Assembly (NCBI GenBank): GCA_014138095.1
Contig: JACGXE010000002.1
Location: 434,001 to 498,000, forward strand
DNA from: Ochrobactrum sp. RH2CCR150
GTDB lineage: Bacteria > Pseudomonadota > Alphaproteobacteria > Rhizobiales > Rhizobiaceae
Length of the DNA: 64,000 bases
Direction: 5' to 3'
The notes beneath the pieces are model-generated. The model worked only from the letters and a program-made list of their open reading frames with translations, was not told the origin of the DNA and did not search any database. The translations under genes were made by a program, and so were the position numbers. Shown piece after piece: positions 1 to 8,787 of this stretch (positions are counted from its first letter, which is position 1; every line of letters begins with the position of its first letter).

Positions 1-150
1 GCCCGCCGCCATGTGGTCTATCCGGCCCTGCGCAACGGGGCTTACTACCCGTGGGATTACCAGCCGCTGCAAAAGGCGTCGGAACGCTATATGCGAAACC
101 ACATGGACCTGAATGTGCTGGAGGACAACCAGCGTTTTCCGCGCGGATAA
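1..150 (+). CDS. C-terminal end of an unrecognised protein (partial)
   Basis: An open frame enters from the left edge and ends at the TAA at 148-150, giving 49 residues that end in LEDNQRFPRG. The stretch is rich in Tyr and Arg (for example ALRNGAYYPWDYQPLQ) and is hydrophilic, with no membrane segment. It converges with the SorC-type regulator, whose stop lies 8 bp away. Too little is present to assign a family; given the location it may belong to a carbohydrate locus, but that is only inference. Confidence 0.6.
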   Translation, partial: ARRHVVYPALRNGAYYPWDYQPLQKASERYMRNHMDLNVLEDNQRFPRG

Positions 151-158
151 GACACGCG

Positions 159-1133
159 CTATGAAAGTGCCAGCAGCGTGTCAGCGGCGTCGCCATCGAT
201 GATGAGGCCGTTGACAATGCCGCTTTTCAGAAGCGCCTTCGCTGCCGCCGCTTTCTCTTGCCCAGCGATGAGCAGCACGACCTGAACCTTTTTCAGCTCG
301 GCAAAGCTGAGAGCGATGGTGCGCTGGTTCATCTCGTGCTCGACCTGCTGCCCGTCCTTGTCAAAGAAAATGCCGTTGGTGTCGCCGATTGCACCGGCGG
401 CACGCAGGCTTTCCAATTCGGATTTGCTGAGCATGTTCTGGCGGCGCAACAGGGAATCCTCTGTCAACTCGCCAGCACTGATGAAGCAAACCGACGCCGT
501 ACGGGCAATCTCCAGCGCACGTGCCACAGAACGCTGCGAAATGAGCACTTTTCGGTCTTCTGCGGAATCAGCGATGAAAGGAACCGGCAGGAAAAAGCCT
601 TGCCCACCCGTCCGCCGCGCCAGCATGTGCACAACTTCAAACGGATTATAGGCGGAGTTCGCGGTCAGCGATCCCATGACGGAAATGAAGCGCGCCTGTG
701 GTGCGCGTACACCCGCAAGTTGCAATGTCATCTGTTCGATGGTTCGGCCCCAGCCAGTGCCGATGGTCGCTTCCTCATTGTCGGCCAGAAAGCTTTTCAG
801 ATAGGTGGCGGCAGCAACACCCACGGCCCGGAATGAAACCTGTTTGCGGATTTCGGATGCCGTATCTTCATCGGCATGAAAGCCAAATGGCGGCGTTGAA
901 ATACAAAAATCCAACCCATGGCGGCGCATCAGCTCGTTTTCAACGGGCAATGTGCCTGCGTTTTGATGGTCGATGGAGATGCTGACAAGGCCGCTCTCGC
1001 GGGCTTCGCCCAGTATTTTGTTCACGCGCGCCCGGGTCAGGCCCAGTCGGGATGCAGTCGCCTCCTGGTTGAATCCACCAACGTAATAGAGCCACGCCAC
1101 GCGCACCATGAGGCTGTCTTCGGATTCACTCAT
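159..1133 (-). CDS. SorC/DeoR-family sugar-binding transcriptional regulator
   Basis: 324 residues, normal for the SorC family. A helix-turn-helix lies near residues 20-45 (QEATASRLGLTRARVNKI), followed by the sugar-phosphate-binding domain with the family motif GTGWGRT near residue 125. Such regulators bind a phosphorylated sugar or a sugar and control an adjacent catabolic operon. The gene is divergent from the ABC transporter/dehydrogenase operon that starts at 1470. A perfect 16-bp inverted repeat lies between them at 1157-1201, just upstream of this gene, and is the likely operator. The ATG at 1133 starts MSESEDSLMVRV, with the HTH at the expected distance. The inducer is unknown; the neighbouring FGGY kinase suggests a phosphorylated polyol or ketose. 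Confidence 0.88.
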   Translation of the reverse strand: MSESEDSLMVRVAWLYYVGGFNQEATASRLGLTRARVNKILGEARESGLVSISIDHQNAGTLPVENELMRRHGLDFCISTPPFGFHADEDTASEIRKQVSFRAVGVAAATYLKSFLADNEEATIGTGWGRTIEQMTLQLAGVRAPQARFISVMGSLTANSAYNPFEVVHMLARRTGGQGFFLPVPFIADSAEDRKVLISQRSVARALEIARTASVCFISAGELTEDSLLRRQNMLSKSELESLRAAGAIGDTNGIFFDKDGQQVEHEMNQRTIALSFAELKKVQVVLLIAGQEKAAAAKALLKSGIVNGLIIDGDAADTLLALS

Positions 1134-1156
1134 CTGTCCCTCGCTCTATTCCATTA

Positions 1157-1201
1157 CGTCAAATTACAAATGTATTTCTGTTTGACATTTGTAATTTGAC
1201 G
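1157..1201. promoter_or_regulatory. Long inverted repeat, probable SorC-regulator operator
   Basis: CGTCAAATTACAAATG at 1157-1172 is repeated as its exact reverse complement at 1186-1201, with a 13-nt spacer. It sits 24 bp upstream of the regulator start and 269 bp upstream of the transporter gene. A 16-bp perfect arm is much longer than chance and its position fits autoregulation plus control of the divergent operon. Confidence 0.75.
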
Positions 1202-1469
1202 ACGCTTAATACCAATCGTTCCGGCGGACAAGAGCGCGAAAGAGCGGGCAGGTCAATCGGAATGGAACCTGAAGCAAAGGCAGCCGAATGGCGTTTCTGG
1301 AGGAGCAGAGACGGACATTCGCCAGTGCATTGGGTGTGGAGGAGTGCGGAACGGCGATGACGCCCTCCGTAACAGGCACTGACCAGCTCGAACTGAACTG
1401 CATGTGTGCCGGGAAACAGCAATTCAAAGCCAGTTGTGGAGCCAACCACATGGCTTGTGGGAGGAAAAA
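1202..1469. other. Leader of the sugar transporter operon
   Basis: No convincing gene lies between the operator and the ribosome binding site GGGAGG in front of the ATG at 1470. Longer frames here lack codon bias and run into the transporter gene. The stretch is probably the 5' leader and promoter region of the operon. Confidence 0.5.
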
Positions 1470-2423
1470 ATGGGTTCGGGACTTTTCAGGAAAACCATGG
1501 CTGTCGCAGCTTTGGCCATGCTTATGGGTACGGCAAGCGCGTCGGCCACCAATGTGGCCTGGGTGCATTCCAATGCTGCGGCGCAGTCCGAGCAGCGCGC
1601 AAAAGCGGGCTTTGATGCCTGGCTCAAGGAAACCAACAAGGATTGGAGCATCAGCGTTTTGGACAGCGGCGGCTCGGGCGAACGCACCGCGTCGAACATT
1701 CAGGATGCTGCTTCGCGCGGTGTGGACGCGATCATCGTCAGCATGTCTGATCTGCGTGCCTCGCGTGCAGCCATTGATTCCGCTATTGCGGCCAAGATCC
1801 CGGTTTTCGCCATTGATAGCGGTCAGGTTGACGGCGTTGTGGTCGATGTCACCACCAATAACTGGGCCATGTCGGCCGATGTATCGCCCTATCTGCTCAA
1901 TGAAATGGGCGGCAAGGGCAATCTGATCTTCCTGCGCATGGCAGAGCACCACGGCACCCGCAAGCGCGGCGATGTGATGGAAACCGTGCTGAAGGAATAT
2001 CCGGAAGTTAAGGTCATTGCCGAGCACAATATCGATTACACGGCTTTCTTCGAAGACACGACCAAGACCATGCAGGACTATGCATCGCGCTTTGGCGAAG
2101 ACATCAATGCCGTCTGGGCGCCGTGGGATGAGCCTGCACAGGCCGCCATCAACGCGCTGAATGCTGCCGGATTGAAGAATGTCAAAGTCATCGGCATCGA
2201 TGGCCATCCGCAGGCGATCGAAGAAGTCTGCAAGCCTGACAGCCTGATGATCGCAACGGTTTCGCAGCCATTCGAAAAGATGGGCGCACAGACCGGCGAA
2301 TGGATAGAGAGCATCGTGGTCAAGAAGGAAGACGCTGCAAAGGTCATTCCGTCGAAGACTGTTTATCTCGATGCGCCGCTCGTCACCAAGCAGAACTGCA
2401 AGGACTTCCTCCCGAAGAAGTAG
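1470..2423 (+). CDS. Sugar ABC transporter periplasmic substrate-binding protein
   Basis: 317 residues from the ATG at 1470, preceded by a strong GGGAGG; the upstream in-frame ATG at 1404 would add residues before the signal peptide and lacks a good ribosome site. The first ~26 residues form a Sec signal peptide (basic GLFRK, hydrophobic core, cleavage around ASASA). The mature part has the periplasmic-binding-protein type I (Peripla_BP_4) pattern of the ribose/xylose group: SNAAAQSEQRAKAGFDAW near the N-terminus and IDSGQVDG, VIGIDGHPQAIE in the lobes. It should deliver a sugar or polyol to the ATPase and permease that follow. First gene of an operon that runs to 11845. Confidence 0.9.
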   Translation: MGSGLFRKTMAVAALAMLMGTASASATNVAWVHSNAAAQSEQRAKAGFDAWLKETNKDWSISVLDSGGSGERTASNIQDAASRGVDAIIVSMSDLRASRAAIDSAIAAKIPVFAIDSGQVDGVVVDVTTNNWAMSADVSPYLLNEMGGKGNLIFLRMAEHHGTRKRGDVMETVLKEYPEVKVIAEHNIDYTAFFEDTTKTMQDYASRFGEDINAVWAPWDEPAQAAINALNAAGLKNVKVIGIDGHPQAIEEVCKPDSLMIATVSQPFEKMGAQTGEWIESIVVKKEDAAKVIPSKTVYLDAPLVTKQNCKDFLPKK

Positions 2424-2515
2424 GCAAGCCCCCAAAGTTGCCTGCATCTGGCCGGAGCGTGAACGTTCCGCGTTCCGGCCCCTTTAGAGTAGATTGAATT
2501 CATGGGAGTTCTCCG

Positions 2516-4030
2516 ATGGCGGTAAGCCTGTCGCAGATCGTTATGTCCTATCCCGGAACGCTGGCGCTGGATCAGGTGAGCGCCGAGTTTCGGTTTGATG
2601 AGGTGCATGGACTGATCGGAGAAAACGGCGCCGGAAAGACCACTCTGGTCAGTATTCTTGGCGGCAGCAAAAGCCCGACTTCGGGCACGATCACCATTGA
2701 TGGTACTGAGGTGAAGCTTGCAAGTGCCGGTGATGCGCTGCGCAAGGGTATCGCGCATGTGTCGCAGGAGGGTAGTCTCGTTCCCGGACTGACTGGCGCG
2801 CAGAATATTCTGCTGGGCGACGAGCCTCGCATGGGCCTTGGTGTTATTGACAAGCGCAAGCTGCTGTCGCGCGCCAATGACTTGCTCAAGCGCTGGTTTC
2901 CGCAAGTGTCCATCGACCTCGACCAGCAGGTCGATATGCTGCCTATGGCAGATCAGAAGATCATCGAAATTGTCCGCGCACTGCGTGGCAATGTTCGTCT
3001 GCTCATCCTCGATGAACCCACGGCGACATTGCCTGCACGCGAAAAAGAGAGCCTTTGGGAGATCATCAAGACCTTACCGCAGCAAGGCGTCGGGATCGTT
3101 TTGATCAGCCATTTTCTTTCTGAAATCAAGGCATTGAGCGATAGAATTACGGTTCTGCGCGATGGGCGTCACATTGCTACGCTTCAGGCTACGGAAGCGA
3201 GCGAAGCCGGGTTGATCGACATGATGTTGCAACGCACGGGCGGCACGACGACGATTGCGCAGGAAGCCGGCGAAAATCGCAGTTTTGGTCCTGTGGTGCT
3301 GGAAGTCAGCGATTGGCGCGCAGGAGGTCTGCAAGTTGACCGCTTCTCCATCCATGCGGGTGAGATCGTCGGTCTGATTGGCTTGACTGGCGCTGGCCAT
3401 TTTGGGTTTGCACGTTCGCTTTATGCGGCGAGCGGCGTCACCAGCGGCACCTGCCGTTTTCAGGGTGAAACGATTACCCGGATCGATGCACGCACCATGC
3501 AGAGAAAGGGTGTTGCGCTGGTTCCTGATCACCGCATGGAATATTCGCTGATCGGCGATTGGGATGTGCGTGAAAACCTTGCCATGGTGCATCCGTCATT
3601 CGCAGCCTTGGGCGGCACAGGCGTGCTGTCGATGCGTCGGGAAGCGCAGGAAGCCGACCGCACCATGCAGCTTTTGAATGTGAAAGCGCATTCCCGCAAT
3701 CAGTTCGTGAAGGATCTGAGCGGCGGCAACAAGCAGAAGGTTTCCATCGGCAAGTGGCTCTATGGTGCAGACGACCACTACCGGCTGATGATTTTCATCG
3801 AGCCGACGGAGGGTGTCGATATCGGCGCGAAGCGTGAAATTCACGCACAGATGCGCAGGCTCGCCGACAAGGGTGTGGCCATTCTTGTCACTTCGTCCGA
3901 CCTTCTGGAAATTGCTGACGTGGCAGACCGCGTCATCCCCTTTGTGAATGGCTCTCCGGGCGCGGAAATTCCGCGTGAAGCCTTTTCCGAAGCGAAGTTC
4001 ATTGCCGCAATGGCAGGAGTCATCCAATGA
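2516..4030 (+). CDS. Sugar ABC transporter ATP-binding protein (two fused nucleotide-binding domains)
   Basis: 504 residues, the usual size of RbsA/XylG-type proteins with two ATPase domains. Domain 1 has Walker A GENGAGKT (35-42) and Walker B LLILDEP (162-168) and a switch His (LISHFLSEI), but its signature is LPMADQ (142-147) in place of LSxGQ. Domain 2 has a good signature LSGGNKQ, but a lysine-less Walker A (GLTGAGHFG) and a Walker B reading MIFIEPTEG, in which the usual Asp is Ile. So only one of the two composite ATP sites looks catalytic. The loss of the domain 2 Walker A lysine is common in this family; the Ile and the poor first signature are less so. Its stop overlaps the permease start (ATGA at 4027-4030). 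Confidence 0.92.
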   Translation: MAVSLSQIVMSYPGTLALDQVSAEFRFDEVHGLIGENGAGKTTLVSILGGSKSPTSGTITIDGTEVKLASAGDALRKGIAHVSQEGSLVPGLTGAQNILLGDEPRMGLGVIDKRKLLSRANDLLKRWFPQVSIDLDQQVDMLPMADQKIIEIVRALRGNVRLLILDEPTATLPAREKESLWEIIKTLPQQGVGIVLISHFLSEIKALSDRITVLRDGRHIATLQATEASEAGLIDMMLQRTGGTTTIAQEAGENRSFGPVVLEVSDWRAGGLQVDRFSIHAGEIVGLIGLTGAGHFGFARSLYAASGVTSGTCRFQGETITRIDARTMQRKGVALVPDHRMEYSLIGDWDVRENLAMVHPSFAALGGTGVLSMRREAQEADRTMQLLNVKAHSRNQFVKDLSGGNKQKVSIGKWLYGADDHYRLMIFIEPTEGVDIGAKREIHAQMRRLADKGVAILVTSSDLLEIADVADRVIPFVNGSPGAEIPREAFSEAKFIAAMAGVIQ

Positions 4031-5031
4031 ATACACAGAACCCCGCCGTTGCCCCGCAATCGTCGCGTCATGCACAGAGCTTCGGTAAGAAGCTCAAAGG
4101 CGAATGGCTGCTGAAATATTCCACGCTCTTCGTATTGCTCCTGTTGTTCGTGGGCTTTTCGCTGACGGTGGACCGCTTTCTGACGGCCAATAATCTGCTC
4201 AACATCCTCCAGCAGATTGCCATGCTCACCATCGTCGGCGCGGGCCTGACCTTCGGTTTTGCAGCGCGCGAAATGGACCTTTCGGTCGGCTATATGGTCG
4301 GCATGGCGGGTATTTTGGTGCCGCTGCTGCTGGTTGCGGGCACGCCACTGCCATTGGCATTGCTGGCGGGATTGGGGGCAGGGTTTATCGTAGGGGCCGT
4401 CAATGCGGCGCTCGTCACCCTTGTCGGTGTGCCCTCATTAATTGCGACGCTTGCTATCGGCTCCATTCTTTATGGCATCAACTTTCTGATGACCGGCGGA
4501 CGGGCGATCTATGGTGGCCTTCCGGCCAGCTATCTCTGGCTGGGACAGGGACAGCTTTTCGGTATTCCCGTGCTTGCCTATGCAATGGTCATCGTCGTGT
4601 TTGTTGCCTGGTTCATCATGGAGCGAACCGTCTTCGGTCGCTACATCTACGCTGTCGGGGGCAATCTCAAGGCCGCGGAACTTTCGGGCGTCAATGGTCG
4701 CTTCTATCGTGCGGCTGCGCTGATCGTGTGTTCTATCTTTGCAGCGGTCGCGGGCGCGCTTCTGGCGGCGCGTCTCGGCTCCGGCCAACCCAATGCCGGT
4801 GAGCGCTATCTCCTCGACGGGTTGGCCACGGTTTTCATCGGCATGACCATGTTTCGACCCGGCACGGCAACGGTCGCCGGAACTTTCTTCGGGGCGCTGT
4901 TTATCGGCGTCATCAATAACGGCCTCAATCTGATTGGCATGGACACTTACATCCAGAGCATCGTGAAAGGCCTCATCATTCTCGTCGCGGTCGCGGTTGT
5001 TTCGCGCACCACCAAACTAAAGCTCCTGTGA
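4027..5031 (+). CDS. Sugar ABC transporter permease (RbsC family)
   Basis: 334 residues of mostly hydrophobic sequence with about 8-10 membrane spans, ending VAVVSRTTKLKLL. The conserved segment AREMDLSVGYMVGMAGI resembles the 'GGIDLSVG' region of BPD_transp_2 (CUT2) permeases, and MTGGRAIYG plus VFGRYIYAVGGN match the same family. Only one permease gene is present, so a homodimer is expected. It overlaps the ATPase gene by 4 bp and is followed 19 bp later by the E1alpha gene, which makes transport and catabolism one transcription unit. Confidence 0.92.
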   Translation: MNTQNPAVAPQSSRHAQSFGKKLKGEWLLKYSTLFVLLLLFVGFSLTVDRFLTANNLLNILQQIAMLTIVGAGLTFGFAAREMDLSVGYMVGMAGILVPLLLVAGTPLPLALLAGLGAGFIVGAVNAALVTLVGVPSLIATLAIGSILYGINFLMTGGRAIYGGLPASYLWLGQGQLFGIPVLAYAMVIVVFVAWFIMERTVFGRYIYAVGGNLKAAELSGVNGRFYRAAALIVCSIFAAVAGALLAARLGSGQPNAGERYLLDGLATVFIGMTMFRPGTATVAGTFFGALFIGVINNGLNLIGMDTYIQSIVKGLIILVAVAVVSRTTKLKLL

Positions 5032-5050
5032 GGGCACTGAACCGGACATC

Positions 5051-6118
5051 ATGAAAAATTTGCAACAGACAGGTCTGTCGGAGGCGCACGTGCAAAATCC
5101 GAGTAATTCCAATCTTCTCGAACTCTATAGAACGATGCGTCGCATCCGCACTTTCGAAGAACGCGTCGGCGAACTCTTCGTGCGCGGCCAGACGGCAGGT
5201 TCGATGCTTCACCTTTCCATTGGTGAAGAAGGCGCTGCCGCCGGTGTATGTGCCGCCATGCAGCCGCAGGACACCTTCACAACCCACCATCGGGGTCACG
5301 GTATCTTTCTGGCGCGTGGCGCTGATCCCAGGCAGATGATGGCTGAAATCGGTGGCAAGGAAACCGGCTATTGTCACGGCAAGGGCGGTTCCATGCACAT
5401 TGCCGACATGGCACTCGGTCATCTGGGTGCCAATGCCATCGTCGGGGGCGGTATTCCTGCCGTCGTTGGTGCGGGACTGTCGAGCAAGTATCTGAAGAAG
5501 AATTCCGTTTCGCTCGCTTTCTTTGGCGACGGCGCAATGCAACAGGGCATTCTCTATGAGAGCATGAACATGGCGGCCCTGTGGGGTCTGCCGGTGGTGT
5601 TCGTCTGCATCAACAACCAGTACGGCATGGGAACGCGTGTCGATCAGGCAACCGCCAACACAGCCTTCGACCAGCGTGCGCACGCGTTCGGCCTCAATGG
5701 GGCTGTTGTCGATGGCATCGATGTCGAGGAAGTCAAGAACGCTGCTCAAGGGTTGATCGACGATGCGCGGCTCGGCAAGCCGGGCTTCCTGTCGGTCACC
5801 TGTTACCGGTTCTTCGGTCATGCGCGCATGGACAAGAGCCCGTATCGCGCAGAGGCGGAGGAACTTGAAGGACGCAAGAAGGATCCGGTGAAGTTCACTC
5901 GTGATCGACTTGTCTCGTCCGGTCTGGCGCAGGAAGCCGCACTCGACGCCATGGATGGCGACATTACGGCTGAGATGGACGCCACCATCGACTTCACCAT
6001 CGAGTCCAAGGCACCGCCTCTCACCTCCATGTTCAAGGATGTTTACGCCGTGGGCGAACCAGAGCCCGAACCCGTTCGCACCCGTATCGACCGCGTACTT
6101 TCCAAGGATGAAGCATAA
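5051..6118 (+). CDS. Thiamine-diphosphate dehydrogenase E1 alpha subunit (acetoin/pyruvate dehydrogenase type)
   Basis: 355 residues. The thiamine-diphosphate motif reads GDGAMQQG followed by INNQYGMGT, and GHGIFLARGADP and GKGGSMHIAD are typical of the alpha chain of heterotetrameric E1 enzymes. With the beta chain it would decarboxylate a 2-oxo acid or cleave an acyloin and pass the acyl or hydroxyalkyl group to the lipoyl arm of the E2 encoded two genes downstream. The E2 is of the acetoin-dehydrogenase type (fused hydrolase), so an acyloin-like substrate is more likely than pyruvate. Placement between a sugar transporter and an FGGY kinase suggests a sugar-derived acyloin. Confidence 0.9.
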   Translation: MKNLQQTGLSEAHVQNPSNSNLLELYRTMRRIRTFEERVGELFVRGQTAGSMLHLSIGEEGAAAGVCAAMQPQDTFTTHHRGHGIFLARGADPRQMMAEIGGKETGYCHGKGGSMHIADMALGHLGANAIVGGGIPAVVGAGLSSKYLKKNSVSLAFFGDGAMQQGILYESMNMAALWGLPVVFVCINNQYGMGTRVDQATANTAFDQRAHAFGLNGAVVDGIDVEEVKNAAQGLIDDARLGKPGFLSVTCYRFFGHARMDKSPYRAEAEELEGRKKDPVKFTRDRLVSSGLAQEAALDAMDGDITAEMDATIDFTIESKAPPLTSMFKDVYAVGEPEPEPVRTRIDRVLSKDEA

Positions 6119-7092
6119 TGGTTGCCATGACTTACCGCGACGCGCTGCGCAAAGCGCTGGATGACGCCATGGCGGAAGACAGCACCATCGTCGTGATCGG
6201 CGAAGAGGTGGGGCGCTATGGCGGCGCTTATGGTGTCACGAAGGATCTCATCGACAAATACGGTCCTGAACGCCTGATCGACACGCCGATATCCGAGCCG
6301 GCCATTGTCGGTGCTGCGGTTGGCGCTGCCATGACCGGGCTGCGTCCGGTTGCCGAGCTGATGTATATTGATTTTCTGGGCATGACGATGGACCAGCTTG
6401 CCAATCAGGCAGCCAAGATCCGCTATATGTTTGGCGGCCAGATCGGCGTGCCGATGGTGCTGCGTACCCAGGGCGGCACCGGACGTTCGGCCGGCGCTCA
6501 GCATTCGCAGAGCCTTGAAGCGTGGATCATGCATACGCCGGGCCTGCGCCTCGCCATGCCGGCCACGGTTCAGGACGCTTACCATCTGCTGCGCCAGAGC
6601 CTGACGAAGCCCGACCCTGTGGTCTTCATCGAACACAAGGCGCTCTACACGCGCAAGGAAGAGGTCGATCTCGACGCCGAGCCGCTGGCATGGGGCAAGG
6701 CCGCTGTACGCCGTACCGGCAAGGACCTCGTCATCGTCACCTATTCGCGCCAGCTGCATTACGCGCTCGATGCTGCCGAGAAGCTGTCCGCCAAGGGCAT
6801 TGAAGCGACGGTCATCGATCTGCGCACGCTCAATCCGCTGGATTTCGACACCGTGCGCGAACATGTCGAGCGCGTCGGCAAGGCGATGGTTGTCTCGGAA
6901 GGCGTGATGACTGCCGGTGTTGCGGCAGAGCTTGCCGCTCGCATTACCGAGGAATGCTTCGACTACCTCGAACAGCCGGTGGTGCGTGTTGCCGGTGAGG
7001 ACATTCCGATTTCAGTTTCGCAGGAGCTTGAAACCGGTAGCGTCCCGACGACCGATTTCATCCGCTCCGTTGCCGAGAGAATGTTGTCATGA
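6118..7092 (+). CDS. Thiamine-diphosphate dehydrogenase E1 beta subunit (acetoin/pyruvate dehydrogenase type)
   Basis: 324 residues, the standard length of E1 beta chains. It shows the N-terminal pyrimidine-binding domain (VVIGEEVGRYGGAYGVTK, TPISEPAIVGAAVG, RTQGGTGRSAGAQHSQ) and the C-terminal transketolase domain (VIDLRTLNPLDFDT, GVAAELAARITEE). It partners the alpha subunit to form an alpha2beta2 E1. The start codon overlaps the alpha stop (TAATG), and its own stop overlaps the E2 start (ATGA), so the three are translationally coupled. Confidence 0.92.
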   Translation: MVAMTYRDALRKALDDAMAEDSTIVVIGEEVGRYGGAYGVTKDLIDKYGPERLIDTPISEPAIVGAAVGAAMTGLRPVAELMYIDFLGMTMDQLANQAAKIRYMFGGQIGVPMVLRTQGGTGRSAGAQHSQSLEAWIMHTPGLRLAMPATVQDAYHLLRQSLTKPDPVVFIEHKALYTRKEEVDLDAEPLAWGKAAVRRTGKDLVIVTYSRQLHYALDAAEKLSAKGIEATVIDLRTLNPLDFDTVREHVERVGKAMVVSEGVMTAGVAAELAARITEECFDYLEQPVVRVAGEDIPISVSQELETGSVPTTDFIRSVAERMLS

Positions 7093-8393
7093 GTGAACGG
7101 ATTTTGAAAATGCCGCGCCTTGGCGAGACGATGGAGGAGGGCAAGATTGTCGGCTTCCTCGTCAAGCCGGGCGACAGTTTCAAGCGGGGGGATTCGATCA
7201 TTGAAATCGAAACCGACAAGACCGTAGCCGAGTTTCCGGCCTTGGGTGACGGCACGCTCAATGAGTGGATCGGCGCTATTGGCGACCATGTGGTTGTCGG
7301 CGCGCCTCTGGCCCGCATCGACATTGGCACTGGACCCGATTGGACCAGCGACGGCGAAGATGAAACGCCGGAAGCACCAGCGGCGACCGCTCAAGACGTT
7401 GAACCCGTTCAGGAGGCAGTGGAAGCTTCCAGCGCCAAACCTGCGGCTTCGGCCAGCGGCGGTGATCGTGTTCGCGCAACGCCGCTTGCTCGCAAGGTTG
7501 CCCGCCAGAATGGCACCGACATCAATTCGCTTTCGGGCAGCGGGCGTCGGGGTCGGATCGAGAAGGAAGACGTGCTTGCGGCTTCCAGCGGTTCGAAATC
7601 CAATAGTGCTGTGCATTTTGTCGATCTTGCAAATGGCCGTGTCGCCTATCTGGATCAGGGGCCGAAGAACGGTCGTACAATCCTCTTGTTGCACGGTTTC
7701 TCTGGCGACCGGACGACCTGGAGTGGCATTGCAGCGGGACTTCGGCGTGCAAACTGCCGCGTTATCGTGCCTGATCTGCCTGCTCACGGGCTGACCACAA
7801 TCGATGCTGCGGACGCGGCTGAACTCAGCGCCTTCTTGCCCGCGTTCCTTGACGCCCTGGGAATTGCCGACGTTGATGTCGTTGCGCATTCTCTTGGTGC
7901 CGTCGCGGCGACGCAATTTGCTGATGTTCATCCAGACCTTGTTTCGAGCCTGACGCTTATCGCGCCTGCGGGACTTGGCTCTGAAGTCGATGCCGGCTTT
8001 ATCTCCGGTATGGCCAATGCAGCGACGGCAGGCGAAGTCAGCCATCTGTTACGCCGCATCGCGGCCAAGCCGGTCGAGCTTTCGCCGGAACTGGCGGCGG
8101 AATTTGCGAAAACCATGGCCAAGGGACGTCTCAAGGCGCTTTCCGCAGCGATTGTCGGTCCTTCGGGGCAAACTTCCGACATCGTTCCGGCGTTGGAAAA
8201 GCTGTCCCGTGTAAAGCCGGTTCGCGTTCTCGTCGGTCTGCTGGATCGCATCATTCCCTGGCAACAGGCGACTGCATTACCATCGTCCATTGCTGTGCAT
8301 TTCCTCGGGCAGTCCGGCCATATGCCGCAATGGGACCAGTCCAAAGAAGTGCTTGATCTGATTATAAATTCCACGGGAGGCTCCCATGACTGA
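7089..8393 (+). CDS. E2 acyltransferase-like protein: lipoyl domain, E1/E3-binding domain and alpha/beta hydrolase (AcoC type)
   Basis: 434 residues. Residues 1-80 are a lipoyl domain with ETDKTVAEF, lipoylated Lys about 44. A linker rich in Ala/Pro/Glu follows, then a peripheral-subunit-binding domain (RATPLARKVARQNGTDINSL, about 128-165). Residues 170-434 are an alpha/beta-hydrolase fold (LLLHGFSGDRTTW, nucleophile region VVAHSLGAVAA, late His in SGHMPQWD) where ordinary E2 proteins have the chloramphenicol-acetyltransferase-like core. This architecture is that of the acetoin dehydrogenase E2 (AcoC). No E3 lipoamide dehydrogenase is encoded nearby, so one must be shared from another complex. 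Confidence 0.9.
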   Translation: MSERILKMPRLGETMEEGKIVGFLVKPGDSFKRGDSIIEIETDKTVAEFPALGDGTLNEWIGAIGDHVVVGAPLARIDIGTGPDWTSDGEDETPEAPAATAQDVEPVQEAVEASSAKPAASASGGDRVRATPLARKVARQNGTDINSLSGSGRRGRIEKEDVLAASSGSKSNSAVHFVDLANGRVAYLDQGPKNGRTILLLHGFSGDRTTWSGIAAGLRRANCRVIVPDLPAHGLTTIDAADAAELSAFLPAFLDALGIADVDVVAHSLGAVAATQFADVHPDLVSSLTLIAPAGLGSEVDAGFISGMANAATAGEVSHLLRRIAAKPVELSPELAAEFAKTMAKGRLKALSAAIVGPSGQTSDIVPALEKLSRVKPVRVLVGLLDRIIPWQQATALPSSIAVHFLGQSGHMPQWDQSKEVLDLIINSTGGSHD

Positions 8394-8724
8394 CGATGTC
8401 AGGCTTCGTCTGAAAGAAGCGCAAGCACGGCTCGGTGCATTTGCAAAATCTGCACCCGAACTGATGGGTGGCTTTGCCAAGGTCAGCAAGACAGCAACGG
8501 CGGCGGGTGCGTTTTCTTCGGCACAGCGCGAACTGATTGCGGTCGGCATTGCTGTGGTGAAGGGGTGCGAAGACTGCATCCTTTACCACGTGGACACGGC
8601 GATCCGGCATGGTGCAACCGAAAAGGAACTGATCGAGGCGCTTGAAGTCGCCGTGGAAATGGGTGGCGGTCCGGCAGTCATGTATGCGGGCAAGGCGCTG
8701 GAAGCATTTCGCGGCCTGAGTTGA
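8386..8724 (+). CDS. Carboxymuconolactone decarboxylase/AhpD-like small protein
   Basis: 112 residues with the AhpD-fold signature KGCEDCILYHVDTAIRHG (CxxC then His three residues on). Proteins of this family act either as small disulfide reductants or peroxidases (AhpD) or as decarboxylases. The frame overlaps the E2 end by 8 bp. In AhpD the reductant is a lipoylated E2 protein, so a position directly after a lipoyl-bearing E2 gene makes a redox link with that lipoyl group attractive; this is inference. Its function in the pathway is otherwise unknown. Confidence 0.85.
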   Translation: MTDDVRLRLKEAQARLGAFAKSAPELMGGFAKVSKTATAAGAFSSAQRELIAVGIAVVKGCEDCILYHVDTAIRHGATEKELIEALEVAVEMGGGPAVMYAGKALEAFRGLS

Positions 8725-8787
8725 AAATTGCGCGATGAGGCATGCGATGACTGGAGGAGTTTTCGCAGCCGCCTCGGGAGGAATTGA

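Noticed and set aside
1206..2447. 413-codon minus-strand frame opposite the sugar-binding protein
   Set aside because: The plus strand has signal peptide, ribosome site and family motifs; the antisense frame has none.
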